From positions 1-64,000 of the forward strand of contig NZ_LVWA01000009.1 in NCBI RefSeq assembly GCF_001907195.1: a stretch of 64,000 bases of DNA, read 5' to 3'. This DNA is from Pontibacter flavimaris (GTDB lineage: Bacteria; Bacteroidota; Bacteroidia; Cytophagales; Hymenobacteraceae). Shown piece by piece: positions 48,340 through 57,771 of the stretch (position 1 is its first letter; each line of letters begins with the position of its first letter). The position numbers and the translations under genes are program-made. The notes under the pieces were generated by a model. It was not told where the DNA came from. It made no database searches and saw only the letters and a program-made list of their open reading frames with translations.

Positions 48340-51060
48340 ATGCCAAAACGCATTGTATTCCTCTTTATAGGCTTTGTTATACTTGCCTCCCTTGTTTTCT
48401 ACGGCTTCAGCCGCTGGAAAGGCTCCCGGGAGAAGGTAGACCTTTGGGCGCTGGTACCAGATAATGCGGCGCTTGTGGTGGAGACCAACAACCACCAGGA
48501 GCTGGTGGAGCACCTGCGGGAGACGGAGCTGTGGCAAAGCCTTGCGGCACTGCCGGTGGCCAGCCACTTTCAGGAGAACATGGCCTACCTCGACAGCGTG
48601 TCGCCCGGCAACCAGCGCCTCGACCGTTTCCTCAACGAGAAAGACATACTTACCTCGGTGCACGTGGAGGGAAAATCGGATGTGACGTATGTGTTCTACG
48701 TGCCGGTAAGCTCCGTGGGCGAGCACCGCTTTCTGCGCACCCTTACCGAGAACATCAACAAGAGCGACGTGTTTGAGCAGAGCTCCCGCACCTACCAGGA
48801 CCACCTGCTCACCGACATTTCCAACACCCGCAACGGCAGCAGCTTCACCTACTTCACCTTCCATAACAACATTATCCTGAGCGCCTCGCCTGTGCTGGTG
48901 GAGGAGATTGCGCGGCGCATCAACAGGGGGCAGCCCAGGTCTGTCGCAGCCGATTTCAGTAACGTGAACTTCCTGAGCCAGCCCGATGTGTCCGCCAACG
49001 TGTTTGTGAACTACCGCGTGCTGCCCGACCTGCTGGGGCTCTTCCTGAAGGAGGAGGTGATGCCGCAGGTACGCTACCTCTCCACCCTGTGCCAGAGCGC
49101 CATGCTGGAGCTCAAGCTGGAGCGCAACAGGCTCTTCCTGAACGGTTTCTCCCTGCCTGAGCGGCTCAACAACTCGCTGCACAACAACATGCAGCCGCAG
49201 AAGCCGCAGCCGCTGGGCGTGAGGGCATACCTGCCCAATCGCACGGCCATGATGCTGCACTTCGGCCTGCAGGGGGTTGCCCGCCTGCGCCAGCCCCAGA
49301 AACCTAACAAATCCAACTACGCCGCCACGGTGGATAGCCTGGCCGGCAGCTTTGGCCAGGAGGCCGCACTGGTCTACCTGGAGTCCCATAGTATAAACCA
49401 GAGTCCGGAGAAGGTGGTGTTTGTCCATACCGGCAGCCCTGCCCGCACAGGGCGCCTGCTCACCAAACTAAGTAACCAGCTGGCCGATGCCCGCCAGGAG
49501 GAACCATACGCCGAAAAGTATGGCAACCATACCATACAGCTGCTGAACGTGCCGCAGCTGCCGGAGCAGTTGCTGGGCCGCATGTTCAAGGGGTTCGAGC
49601 AGAGCTACATGGTGCAGGTGGATGACTACCTGCTGATGGCGGAAGAGATGGCTGCGCTCCGGCATCTCCTCGACGATATCGCCGAGGGGAGTGTGTGGGG
49701 TAAATCAGTGGCGCAGAAGGCGTTTATGGAGGAGACACTGCAGGAGGCGAACTTCAGCCTGTACCTGAACACGGTGAACGCGTGGTACATCCTGAACCGC
49801 TACACTTCTGAGGGGGAGCGGGAGGAACTGCTGCAGAATGCTTCCCTGATCAAGCGCTTTGCGCAGGTGGGGCTGCAGTTCTCCATGGTGGAGGGCCGTT
49901 ACTACACCAGCCTCGTTGTCCGCCGGCCAGACCAGGGCAAGACAGGTACGCAGGACGGCTTTGAGGAGGAGGAAAGTATAACGCTGGATAACCGGCTGGA
50001 TACCCAACCCTTCCCGGTACAGAACGCCGTGGACCGCAGCCGTGAACTGGTGGTGCAGGACTCCGCCAACGTGCTGCTCAATATTACGGCCATGGGCAGG
50101 CGCGGCTGGACCGACAGCCTTAATGCCTCGCTGCGCAGCGACATCAAGCAGGTAGAGTATGGGCCGGACAAAAAACTACGCTACCTCTTCATCACCGCCA
50201 ACCGCATCCACGCCATCAACAACCAGGGCCAGCCGCTCGATAACTTTCCGTTTAACCTGCCCGACACGGTGGACCTGCAGCACCTGGCTGTATTCGATTA
50301 CGAGAAGGATGGCAACTACCGCCTGCTGGTGGACGATGCACTGGGCAACCTGTACATGTATAACATGCGCGGCGCGGCCGTGCAGGGCTGGCAGCCGCGC
50401 CGCATGGATTACCGCCTGTCGGCAGAGCCGCAGCACCTGCGCGTGGGCGGCCGCGACGTGATTCTGGTGGCGCTCGAGAACGGCTACATCTACGCCCTTA
50501 ACCGCAACGGCGACACCTATCCCGGCTTCCCGATCAACCTGAAGGTGCCGCTTACCTCGGGTGTAACGGCTAAAGTGGGGGCAGATCTGCGCCGCACGGA
50601 GGTGTCGGCCGTAACGAAGTATGGCAACGTGGTTACCTTCAGCCTGCAGGGGCGGGTGCTGCGGCAGGAGCAGCTGCTGCGCCCAAGCAAGCGCGCCATG
50701 TTCGAGCTGGTGCCCGAGAGCAGCAACGGCCGTTCCTACATCATCGTGCGGCAGGAGCAAGGCAGGGTCGCCATCCTGGACCAGGACCTGAAAGAGCTGT
50801 TTGAGAAGAACTACGTGACCTCGGCGCCCAAGATCGTGCAGTATTTCCGCTTCGGTGGCGATAACAAAGTATACGCCATCACCGAGACCGGCCCGGGCAA
50901 AACCTACCTCTACGACGCCAACGGCAGGCTCATCGGCGGACGCTCGCTGGAGAACAGCCATCCCGTCACTATCTTCCATAACGAAACCGCCAACGACTAC
51001 ACCTTATACTATACCTCCGGCAACCAGCTCAAAAAGCTGCGGTTCAGTGTGGGGGAGTAA
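48340..51060 (+). CDS. Large envelope protein with DUF3352-like N-terminal part and propeller-like C-terminus
   Basis: The 906-residue protein starts with a membrane anchor (IVFLFIGFVILASLVFYGF). Residues about 30-560 resemble DUF3352-type periplasmic proteins (LVPDNAALVVETNN; TLQEANFSLYLNTVNAW). From about 590 to the end are blade-like repeats (LRYLFITANRIHAINNQGQP; VILVALENGYIYALNRNGD) as in pyrroloquinoline-type or WD40 propellers. No enzyme motif is visible. It is probably anchored in the inner membrane and faces the periplasm. Its stop is followed by a period-7 inverted repeat. Confidence 0.75.
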   Translation: MPKRIVFLFIGFVILASLVFYGFSRWKGSREKVDLWALVPDNAALVVETNNHQELVEHLRETELWQSLAALPVASHFQENMAYLDSVSPGNQRLDRFLNEKDILTSVHVEGKSDVTYVFYVPVSSVGEHRFLRTLTENINKSDVFEQSSRTYQDHLLTDISNTRNGSSFTYFTFHNNIILSASPVLVEEIARRINRGQPRSVAADFSNVNFLSQPDVSANVFVNYRVLPDLLGLFLKEEVMPQVRYLSTLCQSAMLELKLERNRLFLNGFSLPERLNNSLHNNMQPQKPQPLGVRAYLPNRTAMMLHFGLQGVARLRQPQKPNKSNYAATVDSLAGSFGQEAALVYLESHSINQSPEKVVFVHTGSPARTGRLLTKLSNQLADARQEEPYAEKYGNHTIQLLNVPQLPEQLLGRMFKGFEQSYMVQVDDYLLMAEEMAALRHLLDDIAEGSVWGKSVAQKAFMEETLQEANFSLYLNTVNAWYILNRYTSEGEREELLQNASLIKRFAQVGLQFSMVEGRYYTSLVVRRPDQGKTGTQDGFEEEESITLDNRLDTQPFPVQNAVDRSRELVVQDSANVLLNITAMGRRGWTDSLNASLRSDIKQVEYGPDKKLRYLFITANRIHAINNQGQPLDNFPFNLPDTVDLQHLAVFDYEKDGNYRLLVDDALGNLYMYNMRGAAVQGWQPRRMDYRLSAEPQHLRVGGRDVILVALENGYIYALNRNGDTYPGFPINLKVPLTSGVTAKVGADLRRTEVSAVTKYGNVVTFSLQGRVLRQEQLLRPSKRAMFELVPESSNGRSYIIVRQEQGRVAILDQDLKELFEKNYVTSAPKIVQYFRFGGDNKVYAITETGPGKTYLYDANGRLIGGRSLENSHPVTIFHNETANDYTLYYTSGNQLKKLRFSVGE

Positions 51061-51244
51061 AGCGTATCACGTATCACGACAAACGTAGCACGACTATTTT
51101 AAAGACAAGAGAATCAGGAGCAAGCGTTCTAAAATTCTTCGTCACACAATCTTTTGTCTTGATACTTGCTACTTGATACGAGATACAAACAGAGTCTTTT
51201 GTCTCATTATCAAAAAGTCGTGCTACTTGATACGTGCTACGGCG
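51061..51244. repeat. Period-7 inverted repeat between the 906-residue gene and corA
   Basis: The left arm repeats CGTATCA, CGTATCA, CGACAAA, CGTAGCA; the right arm has CGTGCTA, CTTGATA, CGTGCTA. A second block at about 51160 reads CTTGATA, CTTGCTA, CTTGATA. CGTAGCACGAC on the left pairs with GTCGTGCTAC on the right. The repeat runs from stop codon to stop codon of the two convergent genes. Confidence 0.85.
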
Positions 51245-51250
51245 AGAAAA

Positions 51251-52381
51251 TCAAAAGCTCCTGAACCAGCCTTTCCTGTAGAAAAAGTATAGCTGGAAAA
51301 GTATAAGTATGGCCATTAGCCCGAGCAGGATGGGGTAGGCGTATGGCTCATACAACTCGGGCATGCTGTAGCGGTAAACCTGCCCTGTTTCGGGGTTCTC
51401 GCGCGAGAAGTTCATCCCATACAAACCTACTATAAAGCTGAGCGGGATAAAGATGCTGGAGATGATGGTGAGCACTTTCATGATCTCGTTCATGCGGTTG
51501 CTCACCGTGGACATGTACAACTCAACCAGGCTGGAGGCCATCTCGCGGTGATTGTCTACCAGGTCTATCAGCTGCACGGCGTGGTCGTAGGCGTCGCGGA
51601 AGTATACTTTGAGGTTTGCGGGAATGGTGTTCTCGTCCATGCGTAGGAGCTCGTTCATCAGGTCGCGGGCAGGCCAGGTAATGCGGCGCAGCTTCACGAG
51701 CTCGTTCTTGAGGTCCAGCACAAGGGTGAGGGTGCCCTTGTTCGGCTCGCGCAGCACCTGTTGCTCCAGCTCCTCGATGTAGACGCTAATATCAGCCATC
51801 ACGGGGAAGTAGTAATCCAGCACCACGTCGAGGATGGCGTAGGCGATGTATACGGCGGGCCGCTGCCGGATAATGCCCTTGCCGGCCCGGATGCGCTCGC
51901 GCAGCGGGTTCAGGCAGTCGCCGTAGTCGCTCTGCAGGCTGAGCACGTAGTTGGGGCCGGTAAAGAGCGAGAGCTGGATATCGTCCAGGGTCCTGAACTC
52001 GGGCGACCAGCGCAGCATCCGCGTGATCAGGAACAGGCGGTTGCCGCCGAACTCCTCCACCTTCGGCCGCTGGTAGTCGTTGAGCACGTCCTCCAGCTGC
52101 AGCGCGTGCAGCCCGAAATCCTGCAGCAGCATCTCCAGCACCGGCTGTTCGGCATAGCCCCGGATATCGATCCAGTGCCGCACGTCGGGCCGCGACCTTA
52201 CCCTTTGCATCAGCTCCTGGTAGGTAGGCAACTCCTCCTCCTCAAACACGTCCTCACTAAACGACATCAGGAAAAAGCGCGGCGTAAAGGCCTCGGAGGG
52301 TATCAGCAGCGAGCCCGGCTTTATACCTGCCTTGCGCGCCAGAATCTTGTTATGGCGGTGTTGCCTGTTGCGTTTGGACAT
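51251..52381 (-). CDS. corA: CorA family magnesium/cobalt transporter
   Basis: CorA is a pentameric inner-membrane channel for Mg2+ and Co2+. The 376-residue protein has a long cytosolic helical domain, then two membrane helices near the C-terminus. The selectivity motif GMN is in LYGMNFSRE (about residue 325). The very basic N-terminus (KRNRQHRHNK) is longer than in many CorA proteins. A period-8 array fills the 40-bp gap upstream. Confidence 0.94.
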   Translation of the reverse strand: MSKRNRQHRHNKILARKAGIKPGSLLIPSEAFTPRFFLMSFSEDVFEEEELPTYQELMQRVRSRPDVRHWIDIRGYAEQPVLEMLLQDFGLHALQLEDVLNDYQRPKVEEFGGNRLFLITRMLRWSPEFRTLDDIQLSLFTGPNYVLSLQSDYGDCLNPLRERIRAGKGIIRQRPAVYIAYAILDVVLDYYFPVMADISVYIEELEQQVLREPNKGTLTLVLDLKNELVKLRRITWPARDLMNELLRMDENTIPANLKVYFRDAYDHAVQLIDLVDNHREMASSLVELYMSTVSNRMNEIMKVLTIISSIFIPLSFIVGLYGMNFSRENPETGQVYRYSMPELYEPYAYPILLGLMAILILFQLYFFYRKGWFRSF

Positions 52382-52382
52382 G

Positions 52383-52432
52383 GAGGAAGTTAGGAAGTTA
52401 AAAAGTTAGAAGGTAAGAAAGTTAAAAAGTTG
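52383..52432 (-). repeat. Period-8 array between the YigZ-like gene and corA
   Basis: The words GTTAGGAA, GTTAAAAA and GTTAGAAG (on the plus strand) cover the whole gap. The stop codon of the upstream gene (52422-52424) lies inside the array. Confidence 0.8.
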
Positions 52433-53036
52433 CTTCAGGGAGAACCGATACTTCAACGCCTTCCATCTCCTGTAGTTTCATGGTGATCTCGTCTTGTAGC
52501 TTGCGGCGCACCTCCAGCGTGAGGCGGCAGTCGAGTTCGAACTGCTGGTCGCGCACGGGCAGGTCATACTCCTTTACCAGGCTCATCACGTCGTTCATCT
52601 GCGGGTAGGCGTAATGCGCCTGCAGCAGTACCGTTTCGTGCTTCTCTACGGTGGTGGCGCTGGCCAGGGCATCGGCCGTGGATGCTTTGTAGGCGTTTAT
52701 CAGGCCGCTCACGCCCAGCTTGGTGCCGCCAAAGTAGCGCACCACCACCACCAGCACGTTGCTCAGGCCGGCGGAGCGTATCTGACCAAGTATAGGGTCG
52801 CCGGCCGAGTGGTTGGGCTCGCCGTCGTCGTTGGCGCGGTAGCGGCTCTGGTCGGCCCCCAGGATGTAGGCATAGCAGTGGTGGCGGGCGTCGTAGTACT
52901 TTTTCTTTAGCTCCGCGATGATCTCCTTCACTTCCTCCTCCGAGTATACCGGGTAGGCCAGCGCAATAAACTTGCTGCCCTTCTCCTTGTACAAGCCCTC
53001 GGCGGGCTGCGCTATGGTTCTGTAGGTGTCCTCCAT
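52422..53036 (-). CDS. YigZ/IMPACT family protein
   Basis: The 204-residue protein has the UPF0029 N-terminal domain: the SKFIALAYPV start, ARHHCYAYILG, and DDGEPNHSAGDPILGQIRSAGLSNVLVVVVRYFGG in pieces, then the DUF1949 C-terminal region. Family members interact with ribosome-associated control factors or act as uncharacterised hydrolases. The ATG at 53034-53036 is chosen; the frame runs upstream to 53201 but those residues overlap the divergent gene and are unlike the family. Confidence 0.92.
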   Translation of the reverse strand: MEDTYRTIAQPAEGLYKEKGSKFIALAYPVYSEEEVKEIIAELKKKYYDARHHCYAYILGADQSRYRANDDGEPNHSAGDPILGQIRSAGLSNVLVVVVRYFGGTKLGVSGLINAYKASTADALASATTVEKHETVLLQAHYAYPQMNDVMSLVKEYDLPVRDQQFELDCRLTLEVRRKLQDEITMKLQEMEGVEVSVLPEATF

Positions 53037-53148
53037 GGTTGCGTCTGCTGCTGCAGTGTTGCAAGATAACCAAAGGCAGGCAACGGGAAAAATTATAGCG
53101 ATCTCTCCTAAATCGTGTACCTTTAGGGCAGAACCAACGATTATACTT

Positions 53149-53562
53149 TTGCCAGCCACACCATACCTTATTCCGTTGCACCGCGTGGGCAGCCCCGACA
53201 TTGGCTACATCACCAGCACGCAGTATGCCGAGAACATCCCGTTCCTGATAAAGCGGGTGTTCTGGACACAGGCGACGCCGCCCGGCGTGGAGCGCGGGCA
53301 CCACGCCAACCTGGCTACCGAGGAGGTGCTGGTTGCCTTGAGCGGAAGTATAAACGTACTGACGGATACCGGCCGCGAAAAGCAGGCGTTTGAGCTGACA
53401 AATCCGCAGCAGGGGCTCTACATACCGGCCATGTGCTGGACCGAGCTGCACTTCTCGGAAGGCGCCACCGCCCTCTGCCTCACCTCCACTGACTTCAGCG
53501 AGGAAGACTACATCCGCGACTACAAGCGGTTCCGGCAGCTGGCGGCGCATATAGCGCTATAA
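53149..53562 (+). CDS. FdtA/QdtA-like sugar ketoisomerase or related cupin
   Basis: The FdtA family isomerises dTDP-4-keto-6-deoxyglucose to the 3-keto sugar, the step before transamination by FdtB. The cupin motif TPPGVERGHHANLATEEVLV is present in pieces, as are QQGLYIPAMCWTEL and the IRDYKRF ending. No ATG is near the family N-terminus; a TTG at 53149 (137 residues) is my choice, with GTG at 53185 as the alternative. A TACTTTTG -7-like site overlaps the TTG and would support the later start. The aminotransferase gene that follows supports the assignment. Confidence 0.8.
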   Translation: MPATPYLIPLHRVGSPDIGYITSTQYAENIPFLIKRVFWTQATPPGVERGHHANLATEEVLVALSGSINVLTDTGREKQAFELTNPQQGLYIPAMCWTELHFSEGATALCLTSTDFSEEDYIRDYKRFRQLAAHIAL

Positions 53563-53671
53563 AAGTATACTTGTTGATTGTCTGAATCAGGATTTGCAGG
53601 ATGAAAGGATGCACAGGATTAAAAAATGCACAATCTGGACAGGTGTTGACCGGTCCCACAAAGCTGTAACT

Positions 53672-53731
53672 TCCAGACTCTCTAACTCCTAAACTCTCTA
53701 ACTCCTAAACTCTCTAACTCCCAAACTTCCC
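53672..53731 (-). repeat. Period-8 TCTAAC array before the aminotransferase gene
   Basis: CTCTAACT and CCTAAACT alternate five times and stop two bases before the ATG at 53734. The preceding 80 bases hold a CAGGAT-rich repeat (GATTTGCAGGATGAAAGG) of a type common in this phylum. Confidence 0.8.
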
Positions 53732-53733
53732 TC

Positions 53734-54843
53734 ATGCAGCCAGTACCATACTTTCAGTTCAGGGATTTTCCGGCGGGCCTGGAGGCGCAGGTGCAGCAGG
53801 CTTTGCTGGATACCGTGGCCGGCAGGCAGTACGTGCTGGGGCCGCAGGTGGAGGCTTTTGAGCGGGAGTTTGCCGCCTACTTAAGTGCAGGCGCTGCCGT
53901 GGGTGTGGGCAATGGTTACGATGCTTTGGTGATTGCGCTCAAAGCCTTGGGCGTGGGGGCCGGAGACGAAGTAGTGCTGCCGGTGCATACCTTTATCGCC
54001 ACCGTTAATGCGGTGCTGCAGGTGGGTGCAACCCCCATACTCGCAGAGCCCGATAAGTATACCTACAACCTCACCGCCGAAACCGCCGCCCGCCATATAA
54101 CCCCAAAGACCAAAGCCATACTTGCCGTGCACCTTTACGGGCAGGTGTGCCAGATGGAGGAGTTGCAGCGGCTGGCGCAGTCCCAACGTATAAAGCTGCT
54201 GGAGGATGCCGCCCAGGCCCATGGCGCAACGTATAAAAACAAGTACGCCGGAAGTATGGGCGATGCCGCCGCTTTTAGTTTCTACCCCACCAAAAACCTG
54301 GGTGCCTTAGGCGATGCCGGAGCCGTGGTAACCTTTGATGAAACACTAGAAGCCTTCGCCCGGAAGTATAGGAATTATGGTGAGAGCCAGAAGTATAACT
54401 CAGAGCAGGTAGGCATTAACTCGCGCCTGGACGAGCTACAGGCAGCGGCGCTGCGGGCTAAGCTGCAGCATCTGGAGGCGATGAACCGTGAGCGGCAGCG
54501 ACTGGCGCAAGTATACTTGCAGGAGCTTCAAAATACCGGCGACCTGATCCTTCCCCAGACAGCGCCACACTGCGGACACGTTTACCATATCTTCAACATC
54601 CTGACAAAGTATAGAAACGAGCTGCAGGCTTACCTGCAGGAGCAGGGCGTAGGCACAGCCATCCATTATCCGGTGCCGGCGCACCTGCAGCCCGCTTATA
54701 CTTTCCTGGGTCACAGAGCAGGTGATTTCCCGGTGGCCGAGGAACTGGCCCGCACCAGCCTCAGCCTGCCCCTCTTCCCTGGCTTAACGGAAGTCGAGCA
54801 GCAGCGGGTGGTGGAGAAGGTGAAGGCGTTTTTCGGGCGGTAG
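53734..54843 (+). CDS. DegT/DnrJ/EryC1 family sugar aminotransferase (FdtB/QdtB-like)
   Basis: This PLP enzyme puts an amino group on C3 or C4 of a dTDP-keto-sugar. The 369 residues include VGNGYDALVIALKALG, the pocket stretch LPVHTFIATVNAVL and the PLP lysine at 187 in FYPTKNLGALGDAGA. With the FdtA-like gene before it, the product is most simply dTDP-3-amino-3,6-dideoxyhexose (Fuc3N or Qui3N). No acetyltransferase or transferase set is adjacent, only one glycosyltransferase at 55637. Confidence 0.92.
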   Translation: MQPVPYFQFRDFPAGLEAQVQQALLDTVAGRQYVLGPQVEAFEREFAAYLSAGAAVGVGNGYDALVIALKALGVGAGDEVVLPVHTFIATVNAVLQVGATPILAEPDKYTYNLTAETAARHITPKTKAILAVHLYGQVCQMEELQRLAQSQRIKLLEDAAQAHGATYKNKYAGSMGDAAAFSFYPTKNLGALGDAGAVVTFDETLEAFARKYRNYGESQKYNSEQVGINSRLDELQAAALRAKLQHLEAMNRERQRLAQVYLQELQNTGDLILPQTAPHCGHVYHIFNILTKYRNELQAYLQEQGVGTAIHYPVPAHLQPAYTFLGHRAGDFPVAEELARTSLSLPLFPGLTEVEQQRVVEKVKAFFGR

Positions 54844-54896
54844 TGCTTCTGGGGCTACAGTACTGGGTCTAACCACTTCTAGCACCTCTGCTTCAC

Positions 54897-54930
54897 CCCA
54901 CCCCAACCCTCCCCTAAGAACAGGGGAGGG
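54897..54930 (+). repeat. CCCCTCC-type hairpin, possible terminator of the aminotransferase gene
   Basis: CCCTCCCCT/AGGGGAGGG with a six-base loop stands 60 bp after the stop codon and leads to AGTTATACTTT. Confidence 0.7.
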
Positions 54931-54950
54931 AGTTATACTTTCCACTTTCC

Positions 54951-55021
54951 CTGTCATCTCGAGCAGGGCGAGAGATCTATCTGGAATTCTAAACAGATCT
55001 CTCCCAAAGGTCGAGATGACA
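54951..55021. repeat. TGTCATCTCGA inverted repeat
   Basis: TGTCATCTCGA at the left pairs with TCGAGATGACA at the right, and GAGAGATCT with AGATCTCTC inside. Repeats with TGTCATC ends are widespread in this phylum. Confidence 0.8.
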
Positions 55022-55023
55022 GT

Positions 55024-55371
55024 AAGGCCGTGGCTATCGAATCTGATCCCAGTTTTTCTGTGAGGCGCCTATGCGAGTTTTTCCGGTGCCGCAGGCAGCC
55101 CGAGGCACGAGGGCAGGAAAAGCTCCTAGCGCCGAGCGGGAAGGAGTTTACCCCGAAGCATTTCGGGGAGCCCTCTCGGGCTTGAGAGCACCAAAGTATG
55201 AAATGAAACGGTAGGCAAGTAAGACTGAGGATCAGCAGTAGCTAGCAAGTATAGCTTGTGTCAAGTCGTGAAAAGCGGCGACTAGGAAAGTATAATCTTA
55301 GTTCAAGTAACAGTAAGCAGGTGCTGAAGGCACAAGCGGACGCTTGCGCCAGACAAGTATAAAGTATAGCC
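55024..55371 (+). repeat. R element, copy 3 (variant centre)
   Basis: The first 30 bases and the part from GAGCCCTCTCGGGCTTGAGAG onward match copies 1 and 2, but the centre (about 55060-55165) is different. The AGCCC/GGGCT stem is as in copy 1. The 3' stem is kept as CAAGCG/CGCTTG while its inner CCCG hairpin is missing. The same small hairpin, CCCCGAAGCATTTCGGGG, occurs instead in the reverse sense near 55152. This is a structural variant, not just a decayed copy. Confidence 0.78.
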
Positions 55372-55600
55372 AAAGTATAAGTATGGCTTTTCAAGCCAGC
55401 CGAGTCACAGACCCGACGCCATAATAGGTACAAGTTAAAAGACTTGCACCATGAAAAAAGCCAGGTATAAAAGTATAACCCAAGTATAAAATCCGGCTCA
55501 TCCTCTCAATCTAAAAACCCCGTTGCAGATAAGTATAAAGTATGGCGTATGGCTCAGGTCTACAAGTATAACCAAAGTATAAACCAAGCTACAGCAACAC
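55372..55600 (+). repeat. AAGTATA cluster before the glycosyltransferase gene
   Basis: Between 55351 and 55590 there are about ten AAGTAT copies, several overlapping as AAGTATAAAGTATAG. No reading frame is supported. Confidence 0.75.
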
Positions 55601-55636
55601 GCAACAACCAGCAGCCAAAAATCCTTATCTTCGCCC

Positions 55637-56578
55637 ATGCCCCAGCCGCTCGTCTCCATCATCTGCCTGTGCTATAACCACGAGCGCTTCCTGCGCGAGG
55701 CGCTGGACTCGGTGCTGGCGCAGACTTACCCCAGCCTGGAGATCCTCATCGTGGACGACTGCAGCACCGACAACAGCGTCCGCATTATCCGGGAGTACGT
55801 GCGGGCGCATCCGCAGATCAGGTTCATCAGCACGGGCAAAAACCTGGGCAACACCAAAGCCTTTAACATAGGCTGGCGCGCCAGCCAGGGCCAGTTTATA
55901 CTTGACTTCGCCACCGACGACGTGCTGCTGCCCGGACGGGTGGCGCAGCAGGTGCAGCAGTTCCAAAAGCTTCCTCCGGACTTTGGCGTGGTGTATTCTG
56001 ATGCTGCGTATATCTCAGACGAATCAGCTCATTTATACTTCCATAGCGAGAAGTATAAAGCTGCCCCCGATGGCGATGTGTTTGCCGAGGTGCTGGGCCG
56101 CTATTTCATCTGCCCGCCCACCATGCTCATCCGCCGCGAGGTGTTCGAGGAATTGCACGGTTACGACGAAGGATTGGCCTATGAGGACTTCGACTTCTGG
56201 GTACGCTCCGCGCGCAAGTATAAGTATGCCTACCTGCCAGAGATAACCACCCAGCGGCGGCTGCATCATAGCTCGCTTTCAAGTAGTTGGTACAGGAAAG
56301 GCAACCAATTGCTGGCTTCCACTGTTGTAGTGTGCAGGAGAGCCGCAGCATTGGTGCAGACGGAGCGGGAACGCGACGCGCTGGCCAGGCGGCTGAAGTA
56401 TGAAGCGCGGCACGCCTACCTCACCGGAAACTTTACCGAGGCGGCTCAGTTGCTGCAGCTACTGGAACAAACCACAGGCACCCCTCTTTTATACCGGTTC
56501 ATCCGGCAGCTAAACAGGCGCAGGATCGACCTCGGTTTCCTCCGCAGGCTCTATAACAGGCTGCGGTACCGGCAGTAA
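55637..56578 (+). CDS. Family 2 glycosyltransferase
   Basis: The 313-residue enzyme transfers a sugar from a nucleotide donor. The GT-A fold is clear: VSIICLCYNHERFLREAL at the N-terminus, VDDCSTDNS near 39-47, and the metal-binding ATDD near 92-95. The acceptor motif YEDFDFWVR is around 180. It is near the FdtA/FdtB-like genes, so a role in a surface glycan carrying an amino sugar is likely but inferred. TATCTTCG just upstream is a near-match to a -7 element. Confidence 0.92.
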   Translation: MPQPLVSIICLCYNHERFLREALDSVLAQTYPSLEILIVDDCSTDNSVRIIREYVRAHPQIRFISTGKNLGNTKAFNIGWRASQGQFILDFATDDVLLPGRVAQQVQQFQKLPPDFGVVYSDAAYISDESAHLYFHSEKYKAAPDGDVFAEVLGRYFICPPTMLIRREVFEELHGYDEGLAYEDFDFWVRSARKYKYAYLPEITTQRRLHHSSLSSSWYRKGNQLLASTVVVCRRAAALVQTERERDALARRLKYEARHAYLTGNFTEAAQLLQLLEQTTGTPLLYRFIRQLNRRRIDLGFLRRLYNRLRYRQ

Positions 56579-56738
56579 ATAGCACTGTTTTGTTTACCTT
56601 CTCGCGCTTTATCCGTAAGCTAGAGTTAAACCGGCTTTTAGTGGAATAACTGGTAAGATGGGCCTTGAAATCTCCGGAATTAGGTGTTTCTGCAGCTAAT
56701 TTGTCAGGATTACAAGCCACAATCAATATTTTAATAGC

Positions 56739-56746
56739 TATATTTG
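56739..56746 (+). promoter_or_regulatory. -7 element of the desaturase gene
   Basis: TATATTTG is an exact TAnnTTTG match, 23 bases before the ATG at 56770. It lies inside the longer frame opened at 56665, which supports the later start. Confidence 0.55.
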
Positions 56747-56769
56747 GCATTCAATTAAACAACAGCAAC

Positions 56770-57750
56770 ATGATTACATCAGCACTCGCCTCCCGTGCAG
56801 AAGTTATAAAATGGATGGAAGACTTCGTGGGAGAAAAGATCTCCGAGTTTCTTAAAACAGTAGAAGACAGCTGGCAACCAGCCGACCTTTTGCCGGACTC
56901 CACCGTGGATAGCTTCTTTGATGAAGTGAAGGAATTGCGCGAGCGTGCCCGCGACCTGAGCTACGACCTGCTGGCTGTGTTGGTGGGCGACACCATTACC
57001 GAGGAAGCATTGCCTACCTACGAAAGCTGGCTGATGACGATAGACGGCTTGCCGAAAGATCCGAATGGCCCGTGGATGAAGTGGAACCGCGCCTGGACGG
57101 CAGAGGAAAACCGCCATGGCGATGCCCTGAACCGCTACCTGTACCTGACCGGGCGTATCAACATGCGTGAGATGGAGGCCTCCACGCAGTACCTGATCGC
57201 TGACGGGTTCGACCTGCAAACCGATAATGACCCGTACCGCTCGTTTGTTTATACTTCGTTTCAGGAGACAGCCACTAACATTTCGCACCGCCGCGTGGCC
57301 CAGATTGCCAAAAAGCAGGGTGACAACCAGCTGGCAAAGCTCTGCGGCCACGTAGCCGCCGATGAAGCCCGCCACGCCAAGGCCTACAAGGCGTTTGTGA
57401 GCAAGATTTTCGAAGCCGACCCCAACGAGATGATGCTGGCCTTCGAAGACATGATGCGTAAGAAGATCGTGATGCCGGCCCACTATATGCGCGAGCTTGG
57501 TGTGGACTTGGGTAAAACCTTCGGTCACTTTACCGATGCCGCCCAGCGTATCAATGTTTATACTTCCGCCGACTACACCGACATCCTGGACGGCCTGATT
57601 GCTGAGTGGAAGATCGAAACGCTTTCTGGCCTGGATGAGGCCGGCGAGCGCGCACGCGATTACGTGATGGCCCTGCCAGCCCGCCTCAAGCGCGTGGCAG
57701 AACGCATGAAAATACCAGAGCTGGAGTATAAATTCCGCTGGATCGCGTAA
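56770..57750 (+). CDS. Acyl-ACP desaturase (diiron, stearoyl-ACP 9-desaturase family)
   Basis: This soluble enzyme introduces a double bond into acyl-ACP for membrane lipids. The 326-residue protein has both diiron motifs, EENRHG (112-117) and DEARHAKAY (198-206). The start at 56770 is chosen because a -7 promoter element lies just upstream within the longer frame and because the residues before it are unlike the family. A terminator follows. It is common in Cytophagales and Actinobacteria. Confidence 0.94.
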   Translation: MITSALASRAEVIKWMEDFVGEKISEFLKTVEDSWQPADLLPDSTVDSFFDEVKELRERARDLSYDLLAVLVGDTITEEALPTYESWLMTIDGLPKDPNGPWMKWNRAWTAEENRHGDALNRYLYLTGRINMREMEASTQYLIADGFDLQTDNDPYRSFVYTSFQETATNISHRRVAQIAKKQGDNQLAKLCGHVAADEARHAKAYKAFVSKIFEADPNEMMLAFEDMMRKKIVMPAHYMRELGVDLGKTFGHFTDAAQRINVYTSADYTDILDGLIAEWKIETLSGLDEAGERARDYVMALPARLKRVAERMKIPELEYKFRWIA

Positions 57751-57771
57751 GCAGCAGGAAAATAAAGTATA

